Source: Diphasiastrum complanatum (lineage: Eukaryota > Streptophyta > Lycopodiopsida > Lycopodiales > Lycopodiaceae). Taken from it: a DNA stretch of 64,000 nucleotides. Each line of letters opens with the position of its first letter. Position 1 is the first letter of the stretch. Location of the stretch: contig CM055095.1 of the NCBI GenBank assembly GCA_029204225.1, forward strand, positions 42,621,723 to 42,685,722. The letters run 5' to 3'. This document shows, piece after piece, positions 10,860 to 22,678 of this stretch. The translations under genes and the position numbers were made by a program. The notes under the pieces were generated by a model. That model did no database searches. It worked only from the letters and a program-made list of their open reading frames with translations, and was not told the origin of the DNA.

Positions 10860-12120
10860 CCTGCACACACTCTAATGCCAATGCCTCTTCTTGGCATTCC
10901 AGCCAAAAAAAGAGAGATCGTAGGAGGAGTCACCTCAGCGGTGACTCTTGTTGTGGTGTTGACTCTTGTTGTGGCGGTGACGTCGATGATGTAATGCTTC
11001 TTGTGGCCTCGATTCCAACACATCCATCTAGCAGGCTTCGTCGTAGGGATTTGTTACTTTGAGAAATCCTAACCCAGGAAGCAACGCAGATGGCACATGA
11101 TATTTTGACTCTTGCATCTGTCACACCTGATTATCCTGACACCCCCACACTCTCTCCTCACATTTTTTCTTCTTTGGTACCCACGTCCCCTATGGGGTCT
11201 CCATGGCACTGTGATCCCTCTTGCCAAGCCACTCCACTCCCATTTAAACCTCTGTTGGTTACACTCTTGCTCAAACTCCTCCCCAACCTTCTCCTTTTCA
11301 TATCCCTCTCCACTCTTCTCGTGATCACCTTCAAACTAGTCCCCAAATTTTTCCTATTGTAGTCAACTCCCCAACTCCTCTCGACACTCCCTTTGCCACT
11401 CTCCATCAGCTGATGTCTTGCCATCCTGTGACATAGATGCAGAGAAGCACATAGTAGAGGATGGCAGCGGTGGTCGTGTCATCACTCGCATGAGGCAACT
11501 CACGCATGTGGTCTTCAACAAAGACATTTTCAAGGACTGCTGCAAACAAAGTGATGACGACAAGAATTATGTCGTTGACTAGCTGTATAGAGAGTTTCTA
11601 GTCCCCTTTGGTAATATGCAGTTTGCTCAAAAATGGATGGTGGGCCGCATGGGAGGCATGATGAGCCACCACAAATCGGAGATCCGAGATGCGGTGAGAG
11701 CTGACAAATCTAGGCCATACAACATGCACAAGGACAATTGGAAGTCTGCAACGAAAGAATTTTGAGAAAACCCATATCGTTTCAAGCAACAAAGAGAGAC
11801 AACTAAGAAGTGTCTAAAGACGGCAGGGCCCTTGCACCTGGGCAGTGGTGGCCAAGGTTCTTTTCATGCCCATTTTGTAAGTCTCCCCATCCATAAGTTC
11901 AATTTGATATTGTCATAATTCATATTTTATTTGTAAATTTGTTTAAATTAAATTACAATCACTGATTTGTCGGTTCATGCATAAATCTACCGTAAAGTGG
12001 TCTCCCACAAAAGAGGAGTACAAGTATGCAAATTCCAACAACATACAATCATTACTCAAATTATTGGAAAGGCAAGGAGTGAGAATTGACTGGGATGGAT
12101 ATTCTGAGGTATGTATTATG
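10860..12120 (+). pseudogene. Plant transposase-like gene (Transposase_24 / Ptta-En/Spm type), broken
   Basis: A Pro/Ser/Thr-rich stretch (about 11090-11400) leads to an acidic region (DAEKHIVEDGSGGRVITRM) and then, after a TAG near 11579, to LYREFLVPFGNMQF, GRMGGMMSHHKSEIRDAVR, DNWKSATKEF and AGPLHLGSGGQGSFHAHF. The order of a W..A..EF block, an Arg/Lys-rich helix and a GG..SF..H end matches the C-terminal domain of plant Ptta/En-Spm transposase proteins. An intron probably separates the exon at 11977-12110. Two in-frame stops break the gene. The family call is from motif order only. Confidence 0.45.
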
Positions 12121-12454
12121 GTTTCAACATATATTTTGACTTCACCACATTCATTCGGTCGGACACTCTACCAACATCACTTACAAAATTTATACATCTT
12201 CATTGCACGCATGTATCACAGTCCCAGTCTCATGCATCGCAATCACATGAGTCTGATGACCATGACAGACGGGGGGACGATTCAGTCTAATAATTAGGTG
12301 TTTCATTCTAATATATGTTTGTAATTGAAACATTTATGTATCAATATATATAGTTTGTTTAAGTTAAGTCCTCTACATGGATCTTCAATTGCATGGAGTC
12401 CATTTTCAGGACAGAATGGAGCCATTTGACAAGGTTATAACGATGTCCATGGGA

Positions 12455-12600
12455 GAACCTGGCCACCATTTACAAAGGTGAGATGGTCCCTAAAGTCTCC
12501 TGTAGCTTCTTAGCCGCCTCTCGTGGTTTTTTGAAGCGATTTGGATTTTCGCGGAATCCTTTTTTCACAAACTTCAAGTCTTCCTTGTGCCTTGATTCGA
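12455..12600 (-). pseudogene. Inverted fragment of the transposase-like domain
   Basis: Read on the minus strand, GFRENPNRFKKPREAAKKL and the GTTCTC...CCATTT tail correspond to the plus-strand block EFxENPYRFKQQRETTKKC at about 11757-11860. The two are diverged relatives in opposite orientation about 700 bp apart. Confidence 0.5.
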
Positions 12601-12830
12601 ATGGATATTCTAGATTTGAGGTATATATGGCTTCAAGATATACTTTAACTTCACTACATTCATGTGGTTTGACTTTCATTCTCATCACAGTTTTCAGATA
12701 ACCGACTCATCTTCATTGGATGTAGGTACTATAGTCTCAATCCCATGCATCACAGTCACATGAGTTCGATTGCAACATCAATGGCTAGGACGAGGACGAC
12801 TCAGCTGGATCTAATTATAATTAGGTATTT
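12598..12830 (+). repeat. Second copy of the 12090-12290 segment
   Basis: ATGGATATTCT..GAGGTAT..ATGG and then TCCCATGCATCACAGTCACATGAG repeat, in the same order and orientation, the segment at 12093-12260. Together with the inverted piece just upstream this shows local duplication and rearrangement of one transposon-like unit. Confidence 0.6.
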
Positions 12831-13370
12831 CAATAATCCAATTTGTAATATATCTTTGTATTTGGAACATTTATGTATGAATATATATTCGTTGAAGTTA
12901 AGTTTTCTTCATGAATTTTTAAGTGCTTAAAATGTGACTCAAACAAATTTTGCAAATTTTTTTATTAACAATTATGAACAAATGATTTTGCTTACCAAAT
13001 TCATAAGAAGTGGTGCAAAAGATTGCTGGGATCGGATGGAGTACATTTTTAGGACATAATGGAGCCAATTTTGGCCCTATTATTTTTTTTAAATTTTTTT
13101 CATCCCTAGGAATAATCTTTAGAATAGGGTGCCATTTGGAAAGGGATATATCCCTTGGTATATCCCTCAAAAATGACATGCCACTAATTGCTTTTTGGGA
13201 GGTAAACACCAAAGTCCCTCAGTACATGCCTCGGTAAGTTCGTGTTATAAACAAAGCAAAAATGAGATGAAGAAGCCTGGATTACCGAGGTAATTATCGA
13301 GGATCTCCTTTTGAGGCATACTTCATGGTGTATACTGAGGTTTGTGATTTTTTTTCAAAAATAAATTGTT
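12830..13370. other. AT-rich stretch with scattered CCTCGGTAA / TTACCGAGG motifs
   Basis: No coding region is supported. CCTCGGTAA occurs near 13230 and 13379 and its complement near 13275, which may be a remnant of a transposon end. Nothing else was recognised. Confidence 0.3.
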
Positions 13371-13700
13371 TATAAAAGCCTCGGTAATAGGATCAGAAAT
13401 TCTCCAGAACGTTGTAGTGAATTCAGGACAAACCTCATATAATAGTTGCAATGTCCCATAAATATATATCTTTCACGTACAATTCCTGGTTCAGACAAAG
13501 AAAATATTATACAGAGTTTGTCGACGTCAGTAGCGATACCATGCCTCAAAACTACGTGGCCTAGCACTATGCCATGCATCATCATAAAGTGGTATTTGGC
13601 CCAATTTAGATACATACCAAATAATCAACATTGGATGAACACTTTCTCTAAGCAAGCTAGGTGTTGGGCTCTAGAGGAGTGGACACACAAGTCATCTACG
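13370..13700 (-). pseudogene. Ty3/gypsy reverse transcriptase C-terminal fragment
   Basis: On the minus strand, GIVLGHVVLRHGIATDVDK and IFMGHCNYYMRFVLNS match the part of gypsy RT just after the YxDD box (GIVLGH.IS..GIEVD.AKI...FLGH..YYRRFI). The catalytic segment upstream is gone. Single-base lesions shift the frame at its end. Confidence 0.75.
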
Positions 13701-13761
13701 AAAATTAGTCCTTGAAGTATTATGGCATGTCATGCACATGCTTTGGTTCTTCAACGACGTC

Positions 13762-14223
13762 TCATTTGATTTGCTTGTGCAATTCTTGGTTGGTCAACAA
13801 CTTGGTCTTGATCCCTCGTTTATTACTCTTAGCCTTCCATTTAGTGGTTTTAGCCTTATACATGGTCTTGAGTTCTTGAAGTAGGCTGGTGGCTGGCTTG
13901 TTGTCAATTCCCATCCTTTTCAAGGCTTGGTCAAATTTCTTGACACTCTTAGATGGCTTCATACCAAGATCTGCGAAGGTGATGGGAGCTTTTTCTTTTG
14001 GAGAGCCTCCAGATGGGAAATCCAAAGTAATCGGCTCTTTTCCCTTCACGTGCTTTGGTGAATTGGATCGTTGGGGATATTTCACCATCTTAATGCTATT
14101 GTCCCACAATGACACTTCTAACTTGAAAAGAGCTTCATCCTCAGCTAGGTCCCAATTTATGCATTCTCGCAAGAGATCGATTACAGTTATTGGGACACTA
14201 GTAGTGGATATGTCGATTACCAT
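13762..14223 (-). pseudogene. Gypsy protease-RT linker reading frame
   Basis: This open stretch of 153 codons contains KEKAPITFADLGMKPSKSVK and a Lys-rich C-terminal end (KAKTTKWKAKSNKRGIK). It lies between protease-like sequence (14611-15300) and RT sequence (13370-13700) on the same strand, where many plant gypsy elements have a poorly conserved linker. No enzymatic motif is visible. Confidence 0.4.
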
Positions 14224-14610
14224 ATTTATTCGGCCTACTACAACATTGCCTTGTTGGATTCTACTATTTCTATGAGATCTTTGTTCGCTAGAGGCTTTCG
14301 TGGATCTAGTACTTCAAGATTTTGGCGTGAGCTTGAAATGATGCGGATCTACATATCGGAGGAATTCTTCATCCTTGTATTCTCAATCTTATTCTAGAGT
14401 GAACACCTGAAGAACTTCTATCTCTTTCTTATCACAAACTCCTTGTAGTGGCTCTAGATCTTGGGGTATAGCCTCTAGGCCCATCATAAAAGTGAAATGA
14501 AGTCTTGATGACATTCGTTAGATTTCTTTATTGGTTCCATTAGCCACTGGATCGGGATCTCATCTTCATCAGAGAATGTATCTATGGAAGACCTTCTATT
14601 TGGTGATCGC

Positions 14611-15600
14611 TCAACTAGATGAGACATCAAATTGAAGAAAATCAATTGTAGCTAAGGCTTCAGTCCAGTTTACTACATTGGTTTTTGAATCATCATGTAT
14701 GAAAATTCTCCACCAACGACATCCGTCATTTGACTCCTCGTCAGAATGGATTATAATGATAGAGCTTGCAACCATGGCTCTTAGGTCAGTGGGTTTTGTG
14801 ATCCAGTTATCCGAAGCAATCTTGACTATGGAATCTGAGTTCTGCAAGATGATAGGATTTTGTCCCCAGTCGTGATGTGCTTGTGATAGTTTGAGCCAAG
14901 GTCTACCTAGTAGGACACTATAGGATTGAGAGGATTCGGACAAGTCTAAGACTACGAAATCTAGCACAAAATGAATTCATGTTACTTCGGTGTGTACTTC
15001 CTCTGCTATGATGGTTTCACACTAGACTAGTCAACTAGTTGGATCATAAAAGGAGCACTTACCATACGAGTAAGTCCTCATTTGTGATATAGCTTGGAGG
15101 AGATGATATTCACTCATGATCCTCTATCAACTATGGCCAATTATTGTGGAAACCCTCGATGCGTGATGGGGATGGTTATGTGTTTGGCAACTTTATCCCA
15201 TCCTACACCTACTTGGTGGATTGGTTGTAATCCCTGTACTTCTACACTCAGCACCAGATTGGTAGGGTGCACTTTAGGTCCATCAGTGCCTGGCCCATCT
15301 ATGTAAATTTTCAATCCTTCCTAGAGGGTCGGATGCGTTTTGAATAGAGTGCCTAAGGGTATTCAAAAATCACCTCTCAATGGATTGACTAGGATAGTAG
15401 TATGGTCCTTTTCCACTTTCTTGTTGTGGGAAGGGACTTTGAGTTCAAATTGAAAGCTTTGAACATTGAATGCTATGTAGGTCTTTAAATTAGTTGAGTT
15501 AGAAATGCACGTATTATCTACATGGATGAAATCAAACTGACAAGATTGCCAAGAAGTTTGGATTATAGTACTAGTAGATTCGAATTGCAAGTTCAGGATA
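14611..15600 (-). pseudogene. Gypsy aspartic protease region, degenerate
   Basis: Going down the minus strand, the reading passes a segment with GLQPIHQVGVGWDKVA, then DRGSxVNIISSKLY (about 15170-15100), where the usual active-site D-(T/S/G)-G-S is altered, and then FVVLDLSESSQSYSVLLGRPW (about 14960-14890), the conserved VLLGRPWL block of plant gypsy proteases. Several stops and frame changes interrupt it. It belongs with the RT fragment at 13370-13700. Confidence 0.6.
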
Positions 15601-15699
15601 CTTACTAGCGATTTAGGACATGTTTAATATTATACTAAATTAGCTCAAATTTAAATAATGGATTTTCGGTCGAGTGATTTTGGTGAAGGTTTTAAAGAA

Positions 15700-16680
15700 G
15701 AAGACAAATATTATGTTAAATTTCAAATCGAGGAAGCTATTTTGATTACTATAAGAGGCCATATGGACAATATCATTTTCAGGGCATCTTTATGTGTTGC
15801 CCCACCCAAGCAATATCTTTGATATCAATGATAGATTTCCAAATGTTACTAGAATATTAGATTTTCATTAAGCATAAGTAAAATATCCATAGATTAGATG
15901 TTGGCATGTCTTAAACAAATTTTATTACATACGGTCTCATAATGACTACTTCTAGTGTGGCATATTTGTTGAGTACATATGGTCTCATAATGACTACTTC
16001 TAGTGTGGCATAGAGTACTTTGCTACAATGTGTATATGTCATCGACAATGTCATCATCATTACCTAGTGATTCATCTTACGATCGCAACAATAGCATAGG
16101 GATATATTGTTATTGATATTGACAACAATTACACTTTATTTGTTATTTGAATATGATTGTATAATAGTACATTTAATTTTTTTATTTGGTGTTCTCTTGC
16201 AAATTTATTCTTACAATGACAATTGAATGGAATTATGAATTCTAGGAAAATTAATGTACCTCCACGTGATTTAGATAAAGAAAAAACTAGAGATCTATCA
16301 TAGAAGAAAAGAGCAAGCAAGACTAAAGTTCAATGAACAACTATTGACTGGTTCATCTTCATCTTCAAGCTCTTCCACCAGTGGACGATTTAGACCATTT
16401 TACTAGCGATCCATCACATTTATGTCATAATCTTATTTGTAATAGTGGTGTACTCCGATTTAATTGAGAATAGTGAAATAGTATCTTGCTCTTTGGAAAG
16501 CCAAGACACCACTCCATCACAAATGAAGGTTGCAAATGCATTAAATGTACAAAGACTATTTTGTCAATTTTCAGTTCGTGACATGCCAGAATTTGTCAAT
16601 TTTCACATGAATGACATGAAATAATGTGTGCTACAATATCATGTATGAAATAATGTGTGCTACAATGACATGAAATAATC
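15700..16680. other. Non-coding stretch with short direct repeats
   Basis: A 35-bp segment starting GGTCTCATAATGACTACTTC at 15931 is repeated at 15979. Near 16600-16680 a TGTGCTACAAT/ATGACATGAAATAAT unit recurs three times. No gene was recognised. Confidence 0.6.
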
Positions 16681-16689
16681 TGTGCTACC

Positions 16690-19600
16690 AAAATATGATG
16701 AAAAGATACCATGTACATGCACACAATGCAAAGACCTTAGGATTCGAACAAGGTGGATTGCCAACGATCATATTTGGGCCAATGGAGTGCACTCAGAGGA
16801 TCCAATAGTATGAGAGGTAAAATCTTCAAATCATAAAATATGAAATTTACATGAGATTTTCTTTTTATGCTCGATGTGTTTTAATGTGTATTTCAAACAA
16901 TGTATGTGTACATGCTCATTAGATTTTTTGTAATGTGATGATGTGCTCCATTAAAGAGTTAATACATCATAGTGCTTAATTGAAATCACATTTTTTTAAA
17001 AGTTTTATGAGATTGAGATATTAGCTAGTCCTTACTCTTGTGGTTTACATTAGTGGTTTATAGTTTGTGAGGCATATAATGTTTTGTAGGTGTGTAATAC
17101 ACCTTGTTTGAAAAGAAACAGATACATCTAACATTTTCAACTTTTGCAAAAGAAGGAACATAAGCTGGTTTCAAGGAAAAGAGTTGCAAGAGATATTGAG
17201 AATATTGTTGACAAGAAAGATCACATGAATATTGATTTTGGATCATCATTGGCCTTGGATGATGTTGTTGTTGATGATGATCCCTTGCATGATAGTTCAT
17301 CATTTTGTGATTCAATCCATGTCCCCAAATTTCCAGAGCATTCTTACCACCCAACCACTTCTCTCTTATTCCTTACATTGATGCATGACTCATTTCAAGA
17401 ACATGCCCTCTTAATCAAGTTTTGCAAGATCTCCTATATCTGGCTTAGGCTTATTAAAAGAGAATCAAAATACAAATGTCTTGAAATCCTCTATATTCAT
17501 GAATCGGTAGATTGTCAACTTCTGATATGATCCGATACAGGGAGGAAAAGTTAAAGCATGTAGATTTATGGTCATAAAAAACATTGTATCCTATTGATCC
17601 ATATCACTCATTGCTACATCCAGATTTTCATTCGGTGAGTTAATTAATAATCTATACGTGTCATGGCAAACATGGCCTTTTGGGTTACTGTGAGAATTTG
17701 ATGCTCTATGGGAATGCACATTCAATGCAAAAAATACATTATTTGGAAGAGGAATCAAGGAAAATATCAAAGGAGTGCAAAGAAAAATCTACAAAGTTGA
17801 AAACTTGTTGGGAAGAAAACGAGATGTTCAAGAAAGAGATCTATAGGTTGAAATCTTCTTTGCATCATTTTACAACTACTAATGATGAGATCAAAATTGC
17901 ATTTCAATCCATGCGTATCTCATATTTGTCTCTTGTTAGAGATATGGATGTGCTCAATAAAAAGGTCAGAAGCAACAAGAGGAAAAGACTGGTAACCAAG
18001 GATATATGTGATCTATCATCCAGAGGAGGTTATAGAAAAAGACGAATCTGTGCATTTAAGTAAGTTATAGCTTATTTGGTAAGGAACTTTTTGATTCAAT
18101 CATAATCACTAGTTATGTTATTTATTAATTTCAACTTTCTATTGATTTTTTTATTATGCTGCTGTGAATACTATGAGTGTCCTAATTTCTACTGATATTT
18201 TCATGAAGATTATGTTTGCAATGCAGATTAGCATTGGTTGCTGAATACCATTTGGCCGATGAGATTTCTATCGGAAACTCACTGGGTTCTATCTTGACTT
18301 CTAAATCTATGAAATCAACGTTAAACAATAACAAAATAAAAAAGATTAAGGCTTCAGTTACTGATAGCATTATGAATGTTGGCAAAATATTAGACACTAC
18401 ATTGGTTCAGGGGGCATGTGATTTTTTTAGCATCAGTAGAGAAGCATATGCAACAATGTTTAAGATGATACAGGATGCATTTGCACAGGTAAGTATTAAA
18501 AAGTTTCCAATCCCACGACCATTTCATCTTTTAAAAAAAAGACATCTTAAACCAAGGTATGCATACAATAGTTGGTAATCCATCTCATATCAATGAAGTG
18601 TTTTCCGCGAAAGGAGAATGTTTAGCATATAACAATTCCAACAATCTATTTATTGATATTAATCAGCTACTAATATTCATCATAAATTTGTATGATATTA
18701 AAAATGAGAATGTTAATAACAAGTTGATAGCTGTTCTCAAGTTAGATGAGTCTGAAATTATAAAAGGACAAAAAATGGAGAGAGTCAGTCTTACAATCAT
18801 GAATGGAACACTTCCAAATTCAGAAGACTCATAAGGCCTCAACTTCAATGTTCAATCATAAAATGATATATGGTAGTTGGCAGCATTTCAGGTATAGTAG
18901 TTCTTTCGCATAATTAATAGGGTTAATCATTTTAATATGGATTTCATTTGGGAAATCTTCTCTGTGCTGATATTATGTGGCTAAATCATGTTTTTGTTTT
19001 CTATGATAGGTGATGAAAGAAGACCATGACATTCTCTCATGGATATTAAATAGAACGTCATATCTTGCAACCATAAAAAATCACATGGAGTGAGTTCCAC
19101 TCAATATTCCTAGAATTGGCACTTTCAAGATATAATGGCATTTAGCAGGAGATCTAAAGACATTAAAATGTATGTTCAATGTATCCCATGGTGCTAACTC
19201 TAAACATCCTTGTTTGTATTGCATGAAGACAACAAAAGACATGACAAGGAGTGTAGAAATATCAAGCGATCGAGAAGATCCTAATTGGAAACCCATACTA
19301 CCGATTCCTCTTCAAATATTCATATGTGTACATTGCATGCAGAGGTGCGTATAATAGAAAAAATAATATACCTTCACATCTTGTTTGCATGGAATTCCGA
19401 GCCAAAGGCAGCTGTGAAGAGAGCTATTTCCAGATTAGAGGATGTGTTGTCTAAAGTAGGCTTACATAAAGGCCACGTTAAAATAAAAAAAGACGACAAG
19501 CTATTAGGTATAACAAGAAATATTCCATGCTAGTCGAGCATTGGAGGATCCAAAGCTCGTAGATTTTTATCAAATTATTTTGGCAAACAATCCAAGATTC

Positions 19601-20230
19601 AATACTCAGTTTGGAAAGAGATAATAGCTGCAACTCAAGATTTCAAAGAAGAAGGTCCTACTCGTGTACACAAAGTAACGGTTTGGAGAAAATTAGACAA
19701 CATGGTGGAATACTTGAGAAAAGATAAATTTTCAAATACTGATGTACAAATAATGTAGAAAACACCTAGTGAATTTGTGAATGTAGTTTGAAGTGCAAGG
19801 GGTTTAGATCATATAACTCATTATATGGTAAGATTTTGATGCTGCACTAGTGTAGATAGTGCAATTAATTTAGATACTTTTGGTAATAATTTGTATTTTG
19901 TTTTTATGACATGCAGCACATGTTACGACATCATTCGACATTCTTTGCAAGAAATTGTGAAAGTCTTAGCATATAGTCATCGCAAGGAATGGAAAAATTT
20001 CATTGGCAAGCAAGAGCGGCATTTCATAAAAGTACAGAACATGGTGGGACTGGCATAAAGAACAGTTATTATTGCAACTTTTCAAATGGTTTCATAGAAG
20101 AATCCAAATTCGTCATAATACAAAATCGACGGATTATAAAAAAAATTCAAAAAGCATGCAAATTTATACAAGCCAATAGGCAATAGACACATAGAGAGAT
20201 TTTGTATATTAAATGAAAATTTTACAAAGT
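16690..20230 (+). pseudogene. Gene 1, copy A: large spliced transposase-like gene, broken
   Basis: The first recognisable exon (near 16690-16815) has CTCTQCKD...IRTRW, a Cys pair with basic residues like the zinc-type N-terminus of transposase-associated proteins. A coiled-coil exon follows (17680-18067, ICAFK), spliced at GTAAGT to ATTAGCATTGG at 18228 (LALVAEYHLADEISIGNSLG). Later exons give KTLKCMFNVSHGANSKHPCL, which continues with YC (C-x2-C), then TLHAEVRIIEKI and WQARAAFHK..EHGGTGIKN. Introns are 18490-18556 (approximate), 18892-19011 and about 19829-19917. Stops near 19090 and 19130 and a frameshift near 19310 disable it. The GD-x-K, CLYC, LH-x-E-R and H-GG series resembles uncharacterised transposase-like proteins of fungi and animals; I cannot name the family. 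Copy B at 56686 has largely different lesions. Confidence 0.55.
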
Positions 20231-21749
20231 TCGGTTATCCAATATCTGCTCTGCTTTGATACTTTCTCTAATAAAAGTTGCAATTTAGAATCATACAACA
20301 GTTTCCTTCTCTCATAAGAATCCAAAAGCTCTTAGTTTTCATGCTTACTCAGATCAACATAGACTGCATACAATGCAAAATGAGATTATCTGAGCATGGA
20401 ATTCACTGGACCATATCCTAAAATCTTAAGTGCAACATTTTTCTTAACAAAAATTATTCTATGCACCCTATTAAAATTATGTCCTCCAAGAAAATGAGAA
20501 AGTGCCTTGATTGCCATAATCATTGTATCACCATCTTGATGAAACTTTGAATGAACACTTATCTCATTATTCTTGAAGAACTTCGGATAATCCCTAGTGC
20601 ATGATCTCTTGAAAATTCTCCAGCAAAGGATTTTTGCCCACCATCAAGCAAAATCATCAAGAAAAATTGTTTCCTGAAATGAAAAAATGCAAAGTAAAAT
20701 CCAGTATAAAATCTAGCATTACGGATCTATTAGTACAAGATAAGATACAAAACTTATGCATTCAGCTTTGTCTTCCTCGATTACTGCCTCTCCATCAATA
20801 TTATGTCCACCTTTTGATGTCAATATGGTGAATAAACAATTGGTTTTTTAAAACCTAGTTGACTTTGAAATCTGAAGAACTCCTCGTCAGAAGGAAGATC
20901 ATTTTCTTTTTGGCACATTTCCTCCACATCCATTTTCAAACAATTTTTTCCTGAATAAAACTTATCCTTATTTACATCGTCAACACTAGGGAGAAGATCA
21001 TCAGCATCATAATCAATTATATCTGAAAATTCATGAAGCTCTTTGCCCATAATGCAAAGAGTGTTGGCCTCTGTGACACCAAAAAGATTGGATATATCCG
21101 ATAGTGTCAAAAAAAATTTATTATCTATATTATAAGTAGGTAATGTGATAAGAAATTGATTAGAAGAAAAAAGAGTATTAGTAATTCTAGGGCCTATAAA
21201 CGATACCCTATTTTGTTCACGATAAAAAACTGTACAATCATCTAAACTAATGCTCATATCAATAAATAGAAAAATTAATATCTACAGTCTTCGACTTTTC
21301 AGATTTTGTACCATTGGAAAAAACAGCTTCAGAAGTAAAAAGGCTAGCCTCCAAATCATCAGAAATATTTAACAAAAAAAAAAAAATAATGTAGATTGAA
21401 ACTCTACAAATCTACATTTTTTATTGGAAATTGGACAATCATCTATAGACCTGAAATCATTATGTAACTTGGTGAACATTCTATCAAGCTTAGCTTTATA
21501 GCTATGTTTGTCGAGTGGCATCAGATCCTGATAATGAATCATGTTCTTATTATGAGATCTGAACAAGGGAGTACTGAGTAGAGACTTGAATCTAAGATAA
21601 ATCTCTGAAAAAGCTTCCACACCAGGACCCTCAGAAATAGAAGGAACAGCAAAACTAAAAGAAGAAAAAAGAGATTTGAAATACTCCATATTATCACTAA
21701 TACCAAATTCATGAAAAAAAGATAGCAAACTAGAATCGAAATTAGACAT
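20225..21749 (-). pseudogene. Gene 2, copy A: unknown protein, convergent with gene 1
   Basis: An ATG at 21749 (minus) starts MSNFDSSLLSFFHEFGISDN. The reading continues through a charged middle (MPLDKHSYKAKLDRMFTKLH), after a frame change through FLITLPTYNIDNKFFLTLSD, then the acidic DIIDYDADDLLPSVDD. It ends in a block with LSHFLGGHNFNRVHRIIFVK, ILGYGPVNSM and YAVYVDLSK just short of gene 1's end. The last blocks recur in copy B, so they are conserved. I do not recognise the protein. The two genes converge and nearly overlap, a layout seen in multi-gene DNA transposons. Several stops break it. Confidence 0.45.
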
Positions 21750-21759
21750 TTCAACAAAA

Positions 21760-22180
21760 AAAATACGGAAAGAAAGATTTTGAATATTGGACTCAGGCGC
21801 AAAATGCAAGTTCAAACAAAACTACAACACCCTATACGCTCGAAAGAGATATCAAAAAATCGAGTATCAGATCCGAGTGCGCTCGAGGTCGGCGTGAGGT
21901 GAGGTGAGGTGAGTCACGGCAACACAGTCCCGACGCAAGCTTGAGGTCGACAAGAAGTGAGTTGAGTGTCATGCTCCAAATCGGCGTGAGGCGAGGGTCT
22001 TGAAAAAAAAATATATTTAAGGACCGTAGTCCAAGCATAACTCACCTCATCTACGAATTCAGAAGCATACATATTGCCAAAGCTCTCGCTATGATAAAGT
22101 CACGGATTTCTATAGTATATTGCATACGTTCTCGCTCACACATTTCTTGACGGTAAGATTATTGTCATTTTCTAACTTTG
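21760..22180. promoter_or_regulatory. Presumed 5' region of gene 2
   Basis: Non-coding sequence upstream of the gene 2 ATG with GGTGAGGTGAGGTGAGT repeats and CGAGGTCGGCGTGAG. Together with the palindrome array up to 22678 it forms the interval between divergent genes 2 and 3. Promoter role is inferred from position only. Confidence 0.3.
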
Positions 22181-22182
22181 TT

Positions 22183-22678
22183 CTATGCTTAGCATGGGTA
22201 CTAAATTGTTGCATTACTAAATATCCAGGTTTTAGCTAGTGTTCATCTTCTTAAAACTTGGGTGACATATGCTCAGCATAGGTGGCTACACGAGTCCTCT
22301 CCTCTAACCTATGCTGAGCATAGGTTGTGTTCGGGTCCTAAGTAACAACCTATGCTCAACATAGGAAGCTGGCGGGATATTTCTATTCTTACCACGTTTC
22401 AACATATGTCGAGCATAGGTTGTATCTCTAGTCCTCTTCTAACCTATGCACAGCATAGGTCGTCACTCGCATGCTTGAGTCCCACCTATGCTCAACATAG
22501 GATGTCTTCGCATGCTGGTTGCTAACCTATGCTTAGCATAGGTTAGAAGAGAACTAGAGATGCAAACTATGCTCAGCATGGGTCGATAGGTGATAAGAAT
22601 AGACACATCACGCTGACATCTTATTATGAGCATAGGTTGTTACTCAGGACCTCAACACAACACATGCTCAACATAGGT
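22183..22678. repeat. Palindrome array 1: ACCTATGCTNAGCATAGGT, about 41-bp spacing
   Basis: Eleven copies of a 19-bp palindrome, with small variations, start near 22181, 22266, 22307, 22348, 22402, 22442, 22484, 22525, 22565, 22618 and 22660. Most intervals are 40-42 bp, two are 53-54. Spacer sequences differ from each other, while the palindrome is kept. Part of the array is itself folded: the spacer with ATCTCTAGTCCTCTTCTAAC at 22424 is inverted as TAGAAGAGAACTAGAGATGC at 22544. The array lies between the start of gene 2 (-) and the first exons of gene 3 (+). Confidence 0.9.

Noticed and set aside
11158-11424. Minus-strand frame of 88 codons
   Set aside because: Lies opposite the Pro/Ser-rich transposase-like N-part and has no recognisable motif.
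13889-14275. Plus-strand frame of 128 codons
   Set aside because: Shadow of the minus-strand gypsy frame, without its own motifs.
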